Positions 14,449 through 26,130 of a stretch of DNA of 64,000 bases are shown here, in pieces. The translations under genes and the position numbers were made by a program. The DNA comes from Aureobasidium sp. EXF-3400. Taxonomy: Eukaryota; Ascomycota; Dothideomycetes; Dothideales; Saccotheciaceae. The notes beneath the pieces were generated by a model, which saw nothing but the letters and a program-made list of their open reading frames with translations, had not been told where the DNA came from and did no database searches. The stretch covers positions 248,001 through 312,000 of the forward strand of contig SWBL01000006.1 of assembly GCA_024195585.1 (NCBI GenBank), read 5' to 3'. Within the stretch, counting starts at the first letter, position 1, and every line of letters begins with the position of its first letter.

Positions 14449-14657
14449 ACGTTAACCAGTGACAGAGGAAGGAACGAATCGAATGATAGTGTAAAATCAG
14501 CCTAACAATGAGAGAACGAGAAACTTCATTCCTGGGGTACTTTTTCTGTGCAACGAGAAAACAGAACCCTATCCCACCTGTCTTTACCGTTCTATACCCC
14601 AATCAACAAGCCCATGAGAGCATCTTGCTTGCATTTCGAGAATCTCTACTTCTATAC

Positions 14658-17600
14658 TCATCGCCAGCCAGCGAAAGGTCCGGCTCCATGTCTTTGCACA
14701 CAGTTCCACTCGTACTAGAAGGGGACAGTCAGTAAACAAGCCAGTTTCATTGAAAAGCAATGTCCAAACTTACAACTTTGCCATCTTCATCTCCAGTATA
14801 TACAGCTTGAGGCATGGGAAGAACACATGTGATGGTCGGCACTTGGATGTTCGGCTCGCCGCGCGTGGGCTCAACATGCATCAATCTTTTGATGAGTTGA
14901 AGATGCCATGCACCATCGCGAAGTGTGACGAGTGACCAGACCTGATTCGAATGTCAGCGTTAGAAATCTCTCGATATGCATCCATTGAGAACTTACATTT
15001 ACGATACCGCGTTTGTGGCCGGTGAAGAGCAACACGCGTTCAACCCACTCATTGGCAGCGCCTTCGTAGAAAGCACAGCATGTTATCTCGTCGTCTTCCG
15101 AATCGCAAACCTTTTGTTCGACAAGGAGGTGTCCGTTCAATGTCAGTACGCGCACGAATGCTCCACTGCACAAGACAATGTGTCCGGTCAAGTTGTTGAC
15201 CTTGGCACACTGGATTGTGCGACTACCGTTGTTTGCTTCCTGGAGAACACGCACGCAATCGAAGCGGTTGAGATCCCAGAGGAATACCTGGCCATCAACT
15301 GATGCAGATACCAGAGTGCTGAAAGCGCGTGAGGCAGCAAGAACGCTGACAGGCGTGCGATGGCCGAAGAGATAAGTTCTTGACTGGATGTCCGCCGAAT
15401 CTGAGCTGAAACCGATGGTCCATACGCCAATCGTACTGTCTGCTCCTCCTGTGATCAGGGTCTTTGAGTCCGCAAACAAAGCGGTGCTAATTTGTCCTAT
15501 GTGCAGATTTTCGTACAAGCCAAGCATCCTTCTGTTATCGGCGGTGAAGAACCGAAGACTGTTGTCTGCAAAGCCCCATTGAAGGTAGCTCTTGCAAGCT
15601 GGTGGAACGTTGAGTTTGCCTGGAGTAGAACACAACAATCGCTCTTGGCTAGGCGAATAAGTCAACGCTGTGACTCTCTCATGACTCTCATGCAGTGGGA
15701 AGGGCAGCTTGATCAAAGACTCTGCGATAGTGTCGAGTCTTTCGACTCTATGCTTCTCCTCCTCTGTTCTGGGATGTGCGCGCTGGAAGACCTGGTGTGG
15801 CGTCTGTCCAAAGTTGTGAATAATACCAATGGTCGCGAGCTTTTCGACTTCATCTTGCATGGCATCCAAATCTTTCGCACCTTGATACGAAAGGTGGTGG
15901 AACACGTTGGTGGCTTCAAGTGCTGCTTCGCCACGTTGTTTGTATCCAAAGATAAGATCAATCCATTCTTGAAGATGTTGGCTGACATACGGACTCTCAA
16001 GCGCTTCTCTATGTTTGGCAATGAAGATGTGTGGGTCTCCCTTAGCCCATGGTGGCAGAATAACATCATTTATAGTCTGACCACTGCCTTGTTTCTGGCC
16101 AAAGTCGTAGCCGTTGATGTTTTGCAAGAACTCAGGCAAACAGAAGAACTCTGGTGTCAACTCACGAACATCAGTCATGTTCTCTTTCGACGCAGACAGC
16201 CAGGCCTTCTCGATCGAGTCGAACAATCTGTCTGCGTGGTCAAAGTTGCCACCTTGAAGCAGCAAGTATGACTGTACGAATGGTGGCAATCGAATGAGAT
16301 ATGATGAAACGATCATGGCCGACGAATAATGAGTACCATAATGGAAAGGGGGAGAGTGTTCATCACCCATCTCGGCAAAGGCACGGTAACGTTCTCGGAA
16401 CTCCGACTCGCGTGCAGGGTGTTGACAACCCATCGGCTTCGAGAGGTCACGGAAACTTCGAGGGTCGGTCAGGTCCAGCTCCTCGCTGGTATAGTCTGCA
16501 AGAATCCAAGGGAACACAGGGTACTGCGTAAGGTCGTTGAATGTTCTACCGGCCATGTTATTGACGAGCATTAGATATTGGAAGTTTGATATTTCGCCAC
16601 GAGTCCATCGTCTAGTCGCTGCGTTGGACGATGTTGAATTGAATACATTTGCGAACTTGGAGCCAAAGCTTTGTGGTGTTTCTTCCGGATTTCTCAATGA
16701 GTCGAGTCTCCAGGCATCCTCGGCAGGCAGGGAGGACAGTGAGCCATATACGAGTGGTGACTTTCCTGCAAGGTTTGAATAGACCTCGTTACGTGCTGAG
16801 GGCGTCATGAACGTCAAAAGGTAGCTGCGACCGTCTGTGAAGAAGACTTCCAGTGCGACATCTCGGAATAGGAAGCGACGTTTTGAGATATGCAACAGCT
16901 CTTGCCAAGTCCAATGTCTTGCAGGCTCTCTTTCCGCACGTTGCTTTCGTTTGGTCTTGACCTCCTTACCTGAGATCAGCTGAACGTAAGGGTCGCGTTC
17001 CTCGTCGGGAGCGTGGACAACGCTGACAATCTCGCCATCAGATCTTTGGAACATCTCGTCTTGGAGATACAGGCATTTTTTGCCGATGATCAAGAGACCT
17101 TCGAAAGCCTCCAGGCCAACCACACGAGAGACGTTACAGATGTTCTGTACACGATCCCCACGCTGTAAGCTCTTCAGAACTTTACGGTTCTTGTCTTCGA
17201 AGCCTTCTTCGCCATCTTTAGGGTCGTCTACCATCTCGAACTCGCCGTCCAGGAGCGCAGAGCCCGAAACGGAGTCATCCCTTGGTGTCAAAGGAGTATT
17301 GTCGAAACGGGGCGCGTCAAGGTTAGCAGGCGTTCGAGGTGTGGGCTCCGCCGAAACAATGTCTTCCGACAAACTTGGCCGAGATCGTGTATCAATTCTG
17401 AGCTTCGTTTGCGACATACGCTCTGAGCCCTTGCGTTTCGGCTGATAAGTCTCTTGGTCTCGTCGTGTATCTGGCACAATTCGTATGCGCATTCTATTGC
17501 GCGACTCTGTCTGATCGAGTTGCCATTTGAAAGGTTCCTTCTCAGGGAAGAGACCCGAAGGCTGCTTCAAGAGAGTTTCGAGCCTAGCAATGACCGTTTG

Positions 17601-20600
17601 TATATGATTCAAATTCTCTTGCTGATCTTGGAGCGCGCCTTGATACTTCAGTCGCTCCTGAGAGTGGATATTCGACCGCCAATGCCTAGTGGAAACCTCA
17701 AATCGATGCGCAATATTATCGAGCTCGGCCTCGGTTGTCTTCCACTGTTTCAGCTTCTCCTTGCGCTTAGCAAGGCGGTTTTTGGCAGATTCTTCAGTCT
17801 TCTGGTTTTCAGATCCAACAAACTCATCCCAGAATCTTGACATGGTCTCATGGAAGAACTCGTCAAGTGGTTTTCGGTTTTGATCAATCCATTGCAGAAG
17901 CTCGTCGTCATCGTGAGCAGCGAGTTTGATCAACCCTGTAGAGATATGTCGTTGATTCGGGTCGGCGTTCTGTATGAGGATCGTAGCTGCTTCTGTCGGC
18001 TTCTGTACAAGCAGCATCCTCCATAAAGATGCTGCAGCATGCCGCACTGCAGATGACGGCGAGGTCATCTTGATATATAGCAGGTAGCAGATCAGCCTGA
18101 TGAATGGAAGTTCCTGATTCTGAGGCGAAAACAGGATAGTTTGCCAGTAAGTCATCTTTCTCAGGAAGTCAAGAGCGTCAGTGTCGTCCTCGGCTTCATC
18201 GAGTTCGGACAAGCGAAGGAGTGTGACGCGAAGAAACACTGAACGAAGTGTTGATACGGCTTGTGAGCATAGTCGTACGCCCTTGGTCGACGAGACGGCT
18301 GGCTGTTGCAGGTATTCTAGTGCTTTGCCTGTGAAATCTAGTAGCGGCTGGGCCCCTTCAATGAACCAACCTTCGAAAACAGCCTCGGCCATATGCAAGC
18401 TGTACCGAGCCAAGTTTGTCAGAGTTCTGGGCTCAACCATCAACTCTTGGTTTAGCTGAAGGTGGTTCCATAATTGATGCATGGTATGAAGTAGAACGTA
18501 TGATTCAAAGTATGCTTGATGCTCCTGGAAGCCTGGCGGTACCTTGAGAAACAGACCAAAGCCTGCAAAGTCTTTGCGTTGAGAGACCTGTTCGAGGTAT
18601 ACCATGACTACAAGCTCAAGTAGTGATTCGACAACCGCGTTGCCGACGTTGATCTTTACTGGCTTGCTTGTTGTGGGAGACATGATCGCGTTGAATCGCG
18701 TGGACACAGTAGACTGTTTGACTTCCGATGCGGTAGGATTGACAAACACGAAGGATGATGTCCTGCGAGGAATTTGGAGTTGGTTCGGGCGATTCTGAGT
18801 AGGCAATGTTCTGCTGGAACCACTTCTCAGTACAGCCGGTCGCTCACCCAGTGAATTGGAGTGAGGTCGCAGAACAACTTCGCGACCTTGGAAATTTAGC
18901 GGACTCTCCGATGCCAGCTCAGCGGATGCACTGAGTCGATCGGCACTCGTTATAAGTGGAAATAGCACAAAAAGTAATTCCTGTACGTAGTGGGAGTCAA
19001 CAGCAAAGTCTCGGAACGATTTACTCCGAGAGTGTACGTCTGTAAGGAATTGGACTATTGTCTTTGGGATTGAGTTCAACGCGGGGAAGTCGTCATTATC
19101 CTTCGGATGCGTAGAGTCTTTGACAACGGTTCTGAGTCCTGCTTCTAACATGCCTGCTATTGCTGGGAAGATCTCGGGATGCCGTATCTCAGACTCTCCC
19201 TGCTGCATGAATGCTTCCATAAGGTGGAAGATGGTGAGCTCCTCGGCGTCCTCTTGAGAAACGAACGGACGACCGAAAAGGATAGCAAAACATCCCATCC
19301 ATACTCTTGGCGATCCCCAGTGGCTCCGAAGTCTGGCTTGTAGTGTCGTGAAACCATTGTTCTTCTCGGCGAACTTGGACTTGAAACTTGGTATTTCCAC
19401 AATTGCTCTTGATATGATCGAGAGCGCAGAGCCCACGACGCGAGAATCAGGCTCTGCCAATAAATGGAGTATCCAGCGTGTAGGGACTTGCTGGTCAAAA
19501 CGTTTGATGTGTGTGTTGGTCTCAAAGCCACAAAGCACTTCTGAATAGGTTTCAACTACGCTGACACCAAGACTTGATTGACTGAGCCTAGCCGCACTTG
19601 GTGTCCCTGAAGTAGGGCTCATAGTCTCTGGTGTAATCAACCTGGGAGATGACAACTTGATTGACGTGGATCTGTTGCGAGAAGTTCTGAGAAGTGGGTT
19701 TGCTGACTGCAAAGCTCTGTCGTCGTGTAGCGCATATGTGATGAATGTAGCAATATCTCGATGATTGAGATGTGCCGTTTTGCATAAGCTGAGAGCTCGC
19801 AAAGCATGCAAAATCTCAGGCAATACTTCAGAACCGATTAAGTCGACTTTGAGAGCGTCTAGGAATCTGCGAACAACTCTCATCTTGTTGTAACGTTTCA
19901 TGTTGAAAGTCTGATTGTTGTTCTTCCAGACAAATCCAGCGATCTGCTGATAGTAGAGCTTCTGAGTTTCGATGCTTATCGTACGCCAGGTGTCAAAATC
20001 CACAAGTAAAACTCTATAAGCCATCGGGTTGATGAGCAAAGAGTTGTGAGGATTCTTGACATCATAGCCGACAAACGCAAGCACAACCTTGAGAAGTCTT
20101 GCTGCTAGCTCTTCCCTTTGTTGCATAGTCTTCGCTACCGGAGCAGCTCTATTGCTTCCAGAGCCACTGGTATATATGCCAAGTTTCTCTCGTAGCAGGA
20201 CTGCTAGAATGCCGAACCCATTATCCTTCTCCATGACTTCGCTGGTTCGCCAGTTGTCCAATATACATTGGAACAGAAGCTCAACTGATGTCACAAGAGA
20301 GTCGGCGGTCGATGCGCTCTGGATGATCTTCATGTTGATAGGCAAGCAACCACCAATCTGCCAACTACCGTCATCTAAACCGCGAGTGAGAGTCAAGATT
20401 GGGTTACCGGTAATCACAGCTGCTCCGTAAGACCTTGTGATAGCCTCGTTGATTGTAGGTCGTGCCGCGTTGAGCAAAAGCGGGTTGCCGTTACGCGTGA
20501 GAGACTGTAGATGTGCCGCAGCTTTTTCACTCAGCATATCTGCGACGTTTATACCATTTGCCAAAAGACCGTTCATGTTCACAATCGCCGACGCTGACAT

Positions 20601-22472
20601 ACTGATCAAGAGTTTGCCTTCAGGGAGGAGTTCGCTACCCTGGGATTGTGTAGCCTTGACAATTTCGGACTTTTCGTCTTTGTCTGCATGCAGCATCTCG
20701 TTGTAGCGATTAAGCTCGGCAGAAGCCCGATACGTCAAGAAGGGCCCCACGCAGTCTTGGAAATTGCCACAGTATCGAGGACCGAGTTTTTGATGAACCG
20801 CAACTAGTTCCGGAGAGAGAGACGAGTCAATCAAGTAGGCACTTGCGAGAGACCACTTCAGACTCAAGACGCGATCGGCTGCTTGGGAAGCAAGGTCTTG
20901 CGGCGTGCCGAAGAAAGCCTGGACTGGTCTTCGAGTGGTGTTAACAACCTGAGAAGGAACAGGAGCACGAAGCTCCGGGATCAGCGGAGGTACTTCTGGG
21001 TATGGACAGTGCTGTTCTTCTATGCAGCGTCCGTTGACATATAGTATAGCTGGGTTCGAACCGCTTGTTCTAGAAGGACGATGCACTATGGCGATGTGAT
21101 ACCATTCTCCAGCTCCAAATCTAAACTTCTTGAATCGCACACTGGGTCTCTTCGCAGTGACCGATGTCTGCAATATCAGCTGATGGGTCTCCTTTTCGAT
21201 GTAGACGAGTACAAAACATGTTTGGCTGGCGTCAAAGGCTCCAAATATTGTGGTGTGGCAGTCTGAGTCGAATTGATCAATTTTGATCCAGGATGAGAAT
21301 GTGTATCCGGTAATGGGTGGAAAGGACCGTGGCAATGATGCGAGCTCGATCGAGCAATGCCCAGAATGTGACAAATCGAATTGGATAGCGGGAGGCTGCT
21401 TGGACGGTTGCAAAGCTTCCAGCAATATGTCTTTTGCTGAATCGTCTTCGCAGGCCAGTTTGAATATTTGAGCTGTTTCTTCCAAACGACGTGATCCGAG
21501 TGGAAGCAACGACTTGCACAGCTTTCGTAATAAAGCAGCCTCATGTTCGCCCATGTCCTTGCCAGCCAAGTGAGGCAGTAGAACTGACAGAGTACCAGCG
21601 TCATGAACCGCGACTCTGTTACTCTCTTTTGTTCCAATGAGGCAATCAAGTACAGTCAAGACAGCAATTGGTAAGGCGGCTGCGTCATCGCTGAGATTGC
21701 CTTCACGGCCTGGTCTGTAGAAGTCGGACATGATGGTCACAGCCTCCGAGTTGAGGATTCGTTCATTTTCATCGAAGCAGTCACGCACGAGAATCTGCAT
21801 ATCCTCTGGGGTTGATGTCTTTGGGGCAGTCGGGGCGTCTTGAGAAGCATCCTCGTTGAGCACTTCTTCCACAGCGTCTGTATTTTCGAGCCATAGAGGC
21901 TTCAATATGTTGTTGCACGCGTAGTCTCCGAGTGCCAATGCCAGAGTGGCGCCAATGAGCCTCAGCAAGTTGTTGAACTGTTTCCCCACAGAGAAAGAGT
22001 TTGCGATGATGCCAGAAACGTGTTGAACAAGGTGGCGTAGAGCTTGCCATCCTCCCCCAGAGACTCGCTTGGTGAAGTAGCGAGAGTTTCCATGATGTCG
22101 ACGCAGTGCTTTGGTCAAAATGTTTAGTACATTGACAGCCACTTGAACAAAGTTTTCTTCAAAAGCGGTGTTTGTCGATTCTCCTTGTACTTCTGCATAT
22201 TGGACCGCTGTTTCTAGGACATGAAGAACTGCTTGGAAGCCTCGGATTTGACGGAACTGATCTTGGACATCATTCTGGCCGTTGTCATCAAAGAAGATGG
22301 ACAGTCTGGTGAGATCATCATGGGTATTCCGCAAGGATTCAGCAGTGATGTTTGTGAGATTTGATAGTCTTTGAACAAGTGAGCCGAGTGCACTTGTCCT
22401 GACTTGCAATGGTGGACTGGAGTTGCTGGTAGATGACCTGTACCGGCGAGGGGTCGGAGATCGATTGTCCAT
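14658..22472 (-). CDS. BPH1: BEACH-domain protein (BPH1/LYST-like), 2,566 aa
   Basis: Three exons: complement(14658-14714, 14774-14941, 14997-22472), with introns of 59 and 55 nt near the 3' end. Splicing restores the usual WD40 ending (GIVNVWSLVTL, then TGDEDGKVYEWNCVQRHG). The first exon is a 7.5-kb open frame. Domains in order: armadillo-like N-terminus; a LamG/concanavalin-like insert at about residues 365-540 (GYTFSSWIKIDQF); a BEACH-associated PH-like domain near 1765-1900; the BEACH domain near 1950-2230 (NNMAGRTFNDLTQYPVFPW); and WD40 repeats from about 2270. Yeast Bph1 and mammalian LYST/neurobeachin relatives act in vesicle trafficking and membrane fusion events. The function here is inferred from family. 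Confidence 0.95.
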
Positions 22473-23325
22473 TTTAGTATTAACGGGCCTGATCGATATA
22501 TACAGAGTGAACAGCTAACGATGTCATTGCTCCGGAAGTGACTGTGATTGCGCAAGGGGCAGGTGATCCGGAATCCGATGGCGTTCTCTCCGGGCTCAAT
22601 CAAGCAGTCAAGTGACGGACGACCCCGCAAAGTAGAATGGTTGCTCGATTGCGGCTTTGGAGATGGAGCATACACCAGCCAAGGAGAGACCAAAGGGAAT
22701 GGGCCGAAGACCTAGGCTGCAAGGGTTCTGAAGATAGCAGCAGTAAGGTTGCCAGGTACAACGACTGCAGTGGAGGCGCACGTGAGCGTTCGATGTTTCG
22801 CAGCACCGGATGCCTTAAACAGTGAATCGAGGAAGAGGGCACACGCGCAGACGAATGAGTAGAGTCGTTTGAACTAGCGCCAGATAGCTCCACATTTCCA
22901 AGGCGACAGACGTGCGATAACGACGCCCCCCGAGTCACTGATAGCACCACCTTGTGCGGTCTTTACATGTTGTTTGCTGTTCTGTGGTCTATATACAAGT
23001 GATTTAGTAGTATACACGTAGTGTTTGACTCAAGATATCCCTACGTCCGCAGTGAATCAAGGACGCAATCCTGAGCAGCTCCAGCGTACTGGGAGCGCCA
23101 GAAACAATGGTGTGGTTAACGTGACCATCTGGTCAAATGACGTTTTCGGCTTAAGCACGGGCCTCTGATAACGACCCCAGATTGGCAAGCTGCCGCCCAC
23201 TGAGGTGCTTCGTCCTTCATCAACTCGACTCATCCTCGACTCCATCCCTCCTTCATCCACCTCCTCTTTACCATCCTCTCTTCTGCATCTACTTCCCAAC
23301 CACATACACATATCAGCTCTTCATC
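22473..23325. other. Divergent intergenic region, BEACH / protease
   Basis: 853 bp between the two start codons, holding both promoters. The last 100 bases before the protease ATG are strongly CT-rich on the plus strand, a common feature upstream of highly expressed fungal genes. No other element was recognised. Confidence 0.6.
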
Positions 23326-25186
23326 ATGAAGGGTATCGCAGGTCTTACACTCCTGCCGCTGCTGGCAGCTGCAAAGCCTGTCATCAAGGCAGACACCTTT
23401 GGCCACCAGAGCATCAACAACGACGCCGCTCCCCTCATCTCGTCTGTCGATGCTGAGACCATCCCCGACTCGTACCTCATTGCTTTTAAGGATCACGTCG
23501 ACCACCGTGATGCCGCCGCTCACCACAGCTGGGTGCAGGACATCCACGAGCAGACTCTGAGCTCCAAGCTTGAGCTCCGCAAGAGATCGCAGGCTCCTTT
23601 CCTCGAGACTGTCTTTGACGGTCTTAAGCACACATACAACATGGAGGGCCTCAAGGGCTACTCAGGTCACTTTGACGAGTCTGTCATTGACGCCATCCGC
23701 AAGCACCCCGATGTAAGTACACTCCGTCTCACGATCTCTCTCACGATCTCTCCCGTTCTGCCCAAGCTTTGCACGAGATGACTCGGAAACATGGTCAAAC
23801 TTGTTTCCGGCTGTTTGTCTCGATTCTGTGGCGATCTCTATCCTGCTGCCTACGATCACGCGGTGCTTTCAGCTTATCAGAGCTTTGCTGACATTTCGTT
23901 TCTCAGGTTGCCTTCGTCGAGAAGGACCAAGTCATGCACACACTCGCAAAGTCCGAGGACCCCGCCGTCGAGAAGGGCGCTCCCTGGGGTCTCGCTCGTA
24001 TCTCGCACCGCGACAGCTTGACCTTCGGCACATTCAACAAGTACCTCTACTCATCCGACGGTGGTGAGGGCGTTGATGTCTACGTTATTGACACCGGCAC
24101 CAACGTTGACCACGTCGACTTTGAGGGCCGTGCCTCTTGGGGCAAGACCATCCCCTCGGGCGATGAGGACAAGGACGGCAACGGCCACGGCACTCACTGC
24201 TCTGGTACCGTCGCCGGCAAGAAGTACGGTGTTGCCAAGAAGGCCCACGTCAAGGCCGTCAAGGTCCTCCGCTCCAACGGTTCAGGCTCCATGTCCGATG
24301 TCGTCAAGGGTGTTGAGTACGCCGCCGAGTCTCACATCGAGCAGGTTGAGAAGGCCAAGAAGGGCAAGAGAAAGGGCTTCAAGGGCAGCGCTGCCAACAT
24401 GAGTCTGGGTGGTGGCAAGTCTGCTCTCCTCGACCAGGCTGTCAACGCTGCCGTCGACGCCGGCATCCACTTCGCTGTTGCCGCCGGTAACGACAACGCC
24501 GACTCTTGCAGATACTCTCCCGCTGCTGCTGAGAAGGCCGTCACCGTCGGTGCCTCCACTCTTGCTGACGAGCGTGCTTACTTCTCCAACTTCGGCAAGT
24601 GCAACGACATCTTCGCTCCCGGTCTCAACATCCTTTCCACCTGGATCGGCAGCGAGACTGCCACCAACGTTATCTCCGGTACCTCGATGGCCTCTCCCCA
24701 CATTGCTGGTCTCCTCGCCTACCTCCTCTCCCTCCAGCCCTCCAAGAACTCGGCCTACGCAGTCGCCGAGATCACCCCCAAGAAGCTCAAGGCTGACCTT
24801 CTCTCTATCGCCACTGTTGGTGCTCTTGAGGATGTTCCCTCAGACACTGCCAACGTAAGTACCTCAATCTTCTCATGCTTCTGCTCTTTACTAACGCAAC
24901 GCAGATCCTTGCCTGGAACGGTGGTGGTTCTGCCAACTACACCGAGGTCATCTCCGCCGGTGGCTACAAGGTCAAGAACTCGCAGCGCGAGTACGGTCTT
25001 GAGGATCTCAAGGCTGTCACCAAGACCGACTCTGCCCACAAGGCTTACAAGAAGGTCCAGGAGATGGATGCCTCGGTCATCCGTGAGGACATGAGAGAGT
25101 CGTTCGAGGCTGCTCGCAAGGAGATTGGCAGACTCACTGCCAAGCTCGAGTCCGAGATTGACGAGTTCCTCGCATCTTCAGAGTAG
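23326..25186 (+). CDS. Subtilisin-like S8 protease, vacuolar proteinase B type
   Basis: Three exons: 23326-23712, 23907-24854 and 24905-25186, giving 538 aa. Intron 1 is long (194 nt) and intron 2 is 50 nt; both are phase 0. A signal peptide (MKGIAGLTLLPLLAAA) is followed by an I9 propeptide (about residues 45-135, with IPDSYLIAFKDHV). The catalytic domain then begins near GAPWGLARISHRD. The triad is Asp191 (VYVIDTGT), His226 (NGHGTHCSGT) and Ser389 (SGTSMASPHIAG), with Asn323 at the oxyanion hole. A C-terminal extension of about 100 residues (ILAWNGGGS onwards, helical) is typical of cerevisin-type vacuolar proteases, a group that includes known fungal allergens. The expected role is vacuolar protein turnover and autophagy. 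Confidence 0.95.
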
Positions 25187-26130
25187 ATGCTTATCGCATG
25201 ACTGAATGAGCCTGTATGGCGTCCACGGTGGAGCCACATTGCATTGGAGTACGCCTCGACATATCGATTTCTGATGTCTTGCATACTCTTGTTTCTTTTG
25301 TTACGGTTTACGGAGGATAATCAGATGCATATCCCTTATTATTTCATTATGTATACACTATAGTATGGTAACCCCATAACACAATGGATGGTTCTTCCAG
25401 ACAACAACTCGGTCCTTCAAAGTGGTTGCTGTAGATTGCTACGGTGATGATGAGGCGTCTCGCGCGCATGCGCGTCACGAAACCAGCCACCTTCCACTTC
25501 GAGTCAGCTTCACATGCCTCGGCTGGAGAGCTCGTGATGACTGGCCTGTGCTTTGAGTCATTTTTCGGCCGTCTCGGTGAAAAGCTGTCCGACCATGAAT
25601 GTCACCACCATAGCTTGGCACCATGACATGCAGAGTTGTCTCTCCAGAGCTCACCCCATCGGATGGATGTTGAACAGTTTCCACACTCCTTGAGACGAAT
25701 GTGGATTGTCTTAGGATTGGTCGTGGAGTGCGACTGCTAAATCACCATGATGTGGTCTCTTAGGCTCTCAAGATGGTCGGGTCCGCATACTCGTAAATCG
25801 CTTCAAGCTGAATGATGAGCATCTTGACTCGCTGGTGGTTGATATATCACTTGGGTATGTGTTTGTATTTGGTCCGTGAATGTATGGCCAGAGAACAGAT
25901 CCTTAGGCTGTATGAAGCTCATCAAGTGGATGGGAAGGAGCATCCTGTGAGCTTCTTGCTTGGTGCAAAGTGCAGGCACGAAACGATACAGAGTGGGCTC
26001 TGCCTTCTTCGTAACTAATCGAACCACACAAATGCATCTCATACCAAAGCATTGGTATCGCCGCATACGTCTTCCTAGCTTTCTCATAACCATCACCAAC
26101 TCGCATCAAGCAATTCCGAAGGAAACTCCG
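25187..26130. other. Intergenic, protease to disordered-protein gene
   Basis: 944 bp between two plus-strand genes. It contains a 12-bp palindrome CGCGCATGCGCG at 25463-25474. The frame of the downstream gene is open from 25960, but the in-frame sequence before 26131 has no conserved look. I treat it as leader and promoter. Confidence 0.55.

Noticed and set aside
15492..16271. 259-codon plus-strand frame
   Set aside because: It is antisense to the BEACH gene's conserved BEACH and WD40 regions.
21046..21064. GGTTCGAACC-like tRNA B-box
   Set aside because: It sits inside the BEACH coding sequence and no acceptor stem, A-box or anticodon arm can be formed around it.
25463..25474. 12-bp palindrome CGCGCATGCGCG
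   Set aside because: It is short, single-copy by eye and without a second site, so I assign no function.
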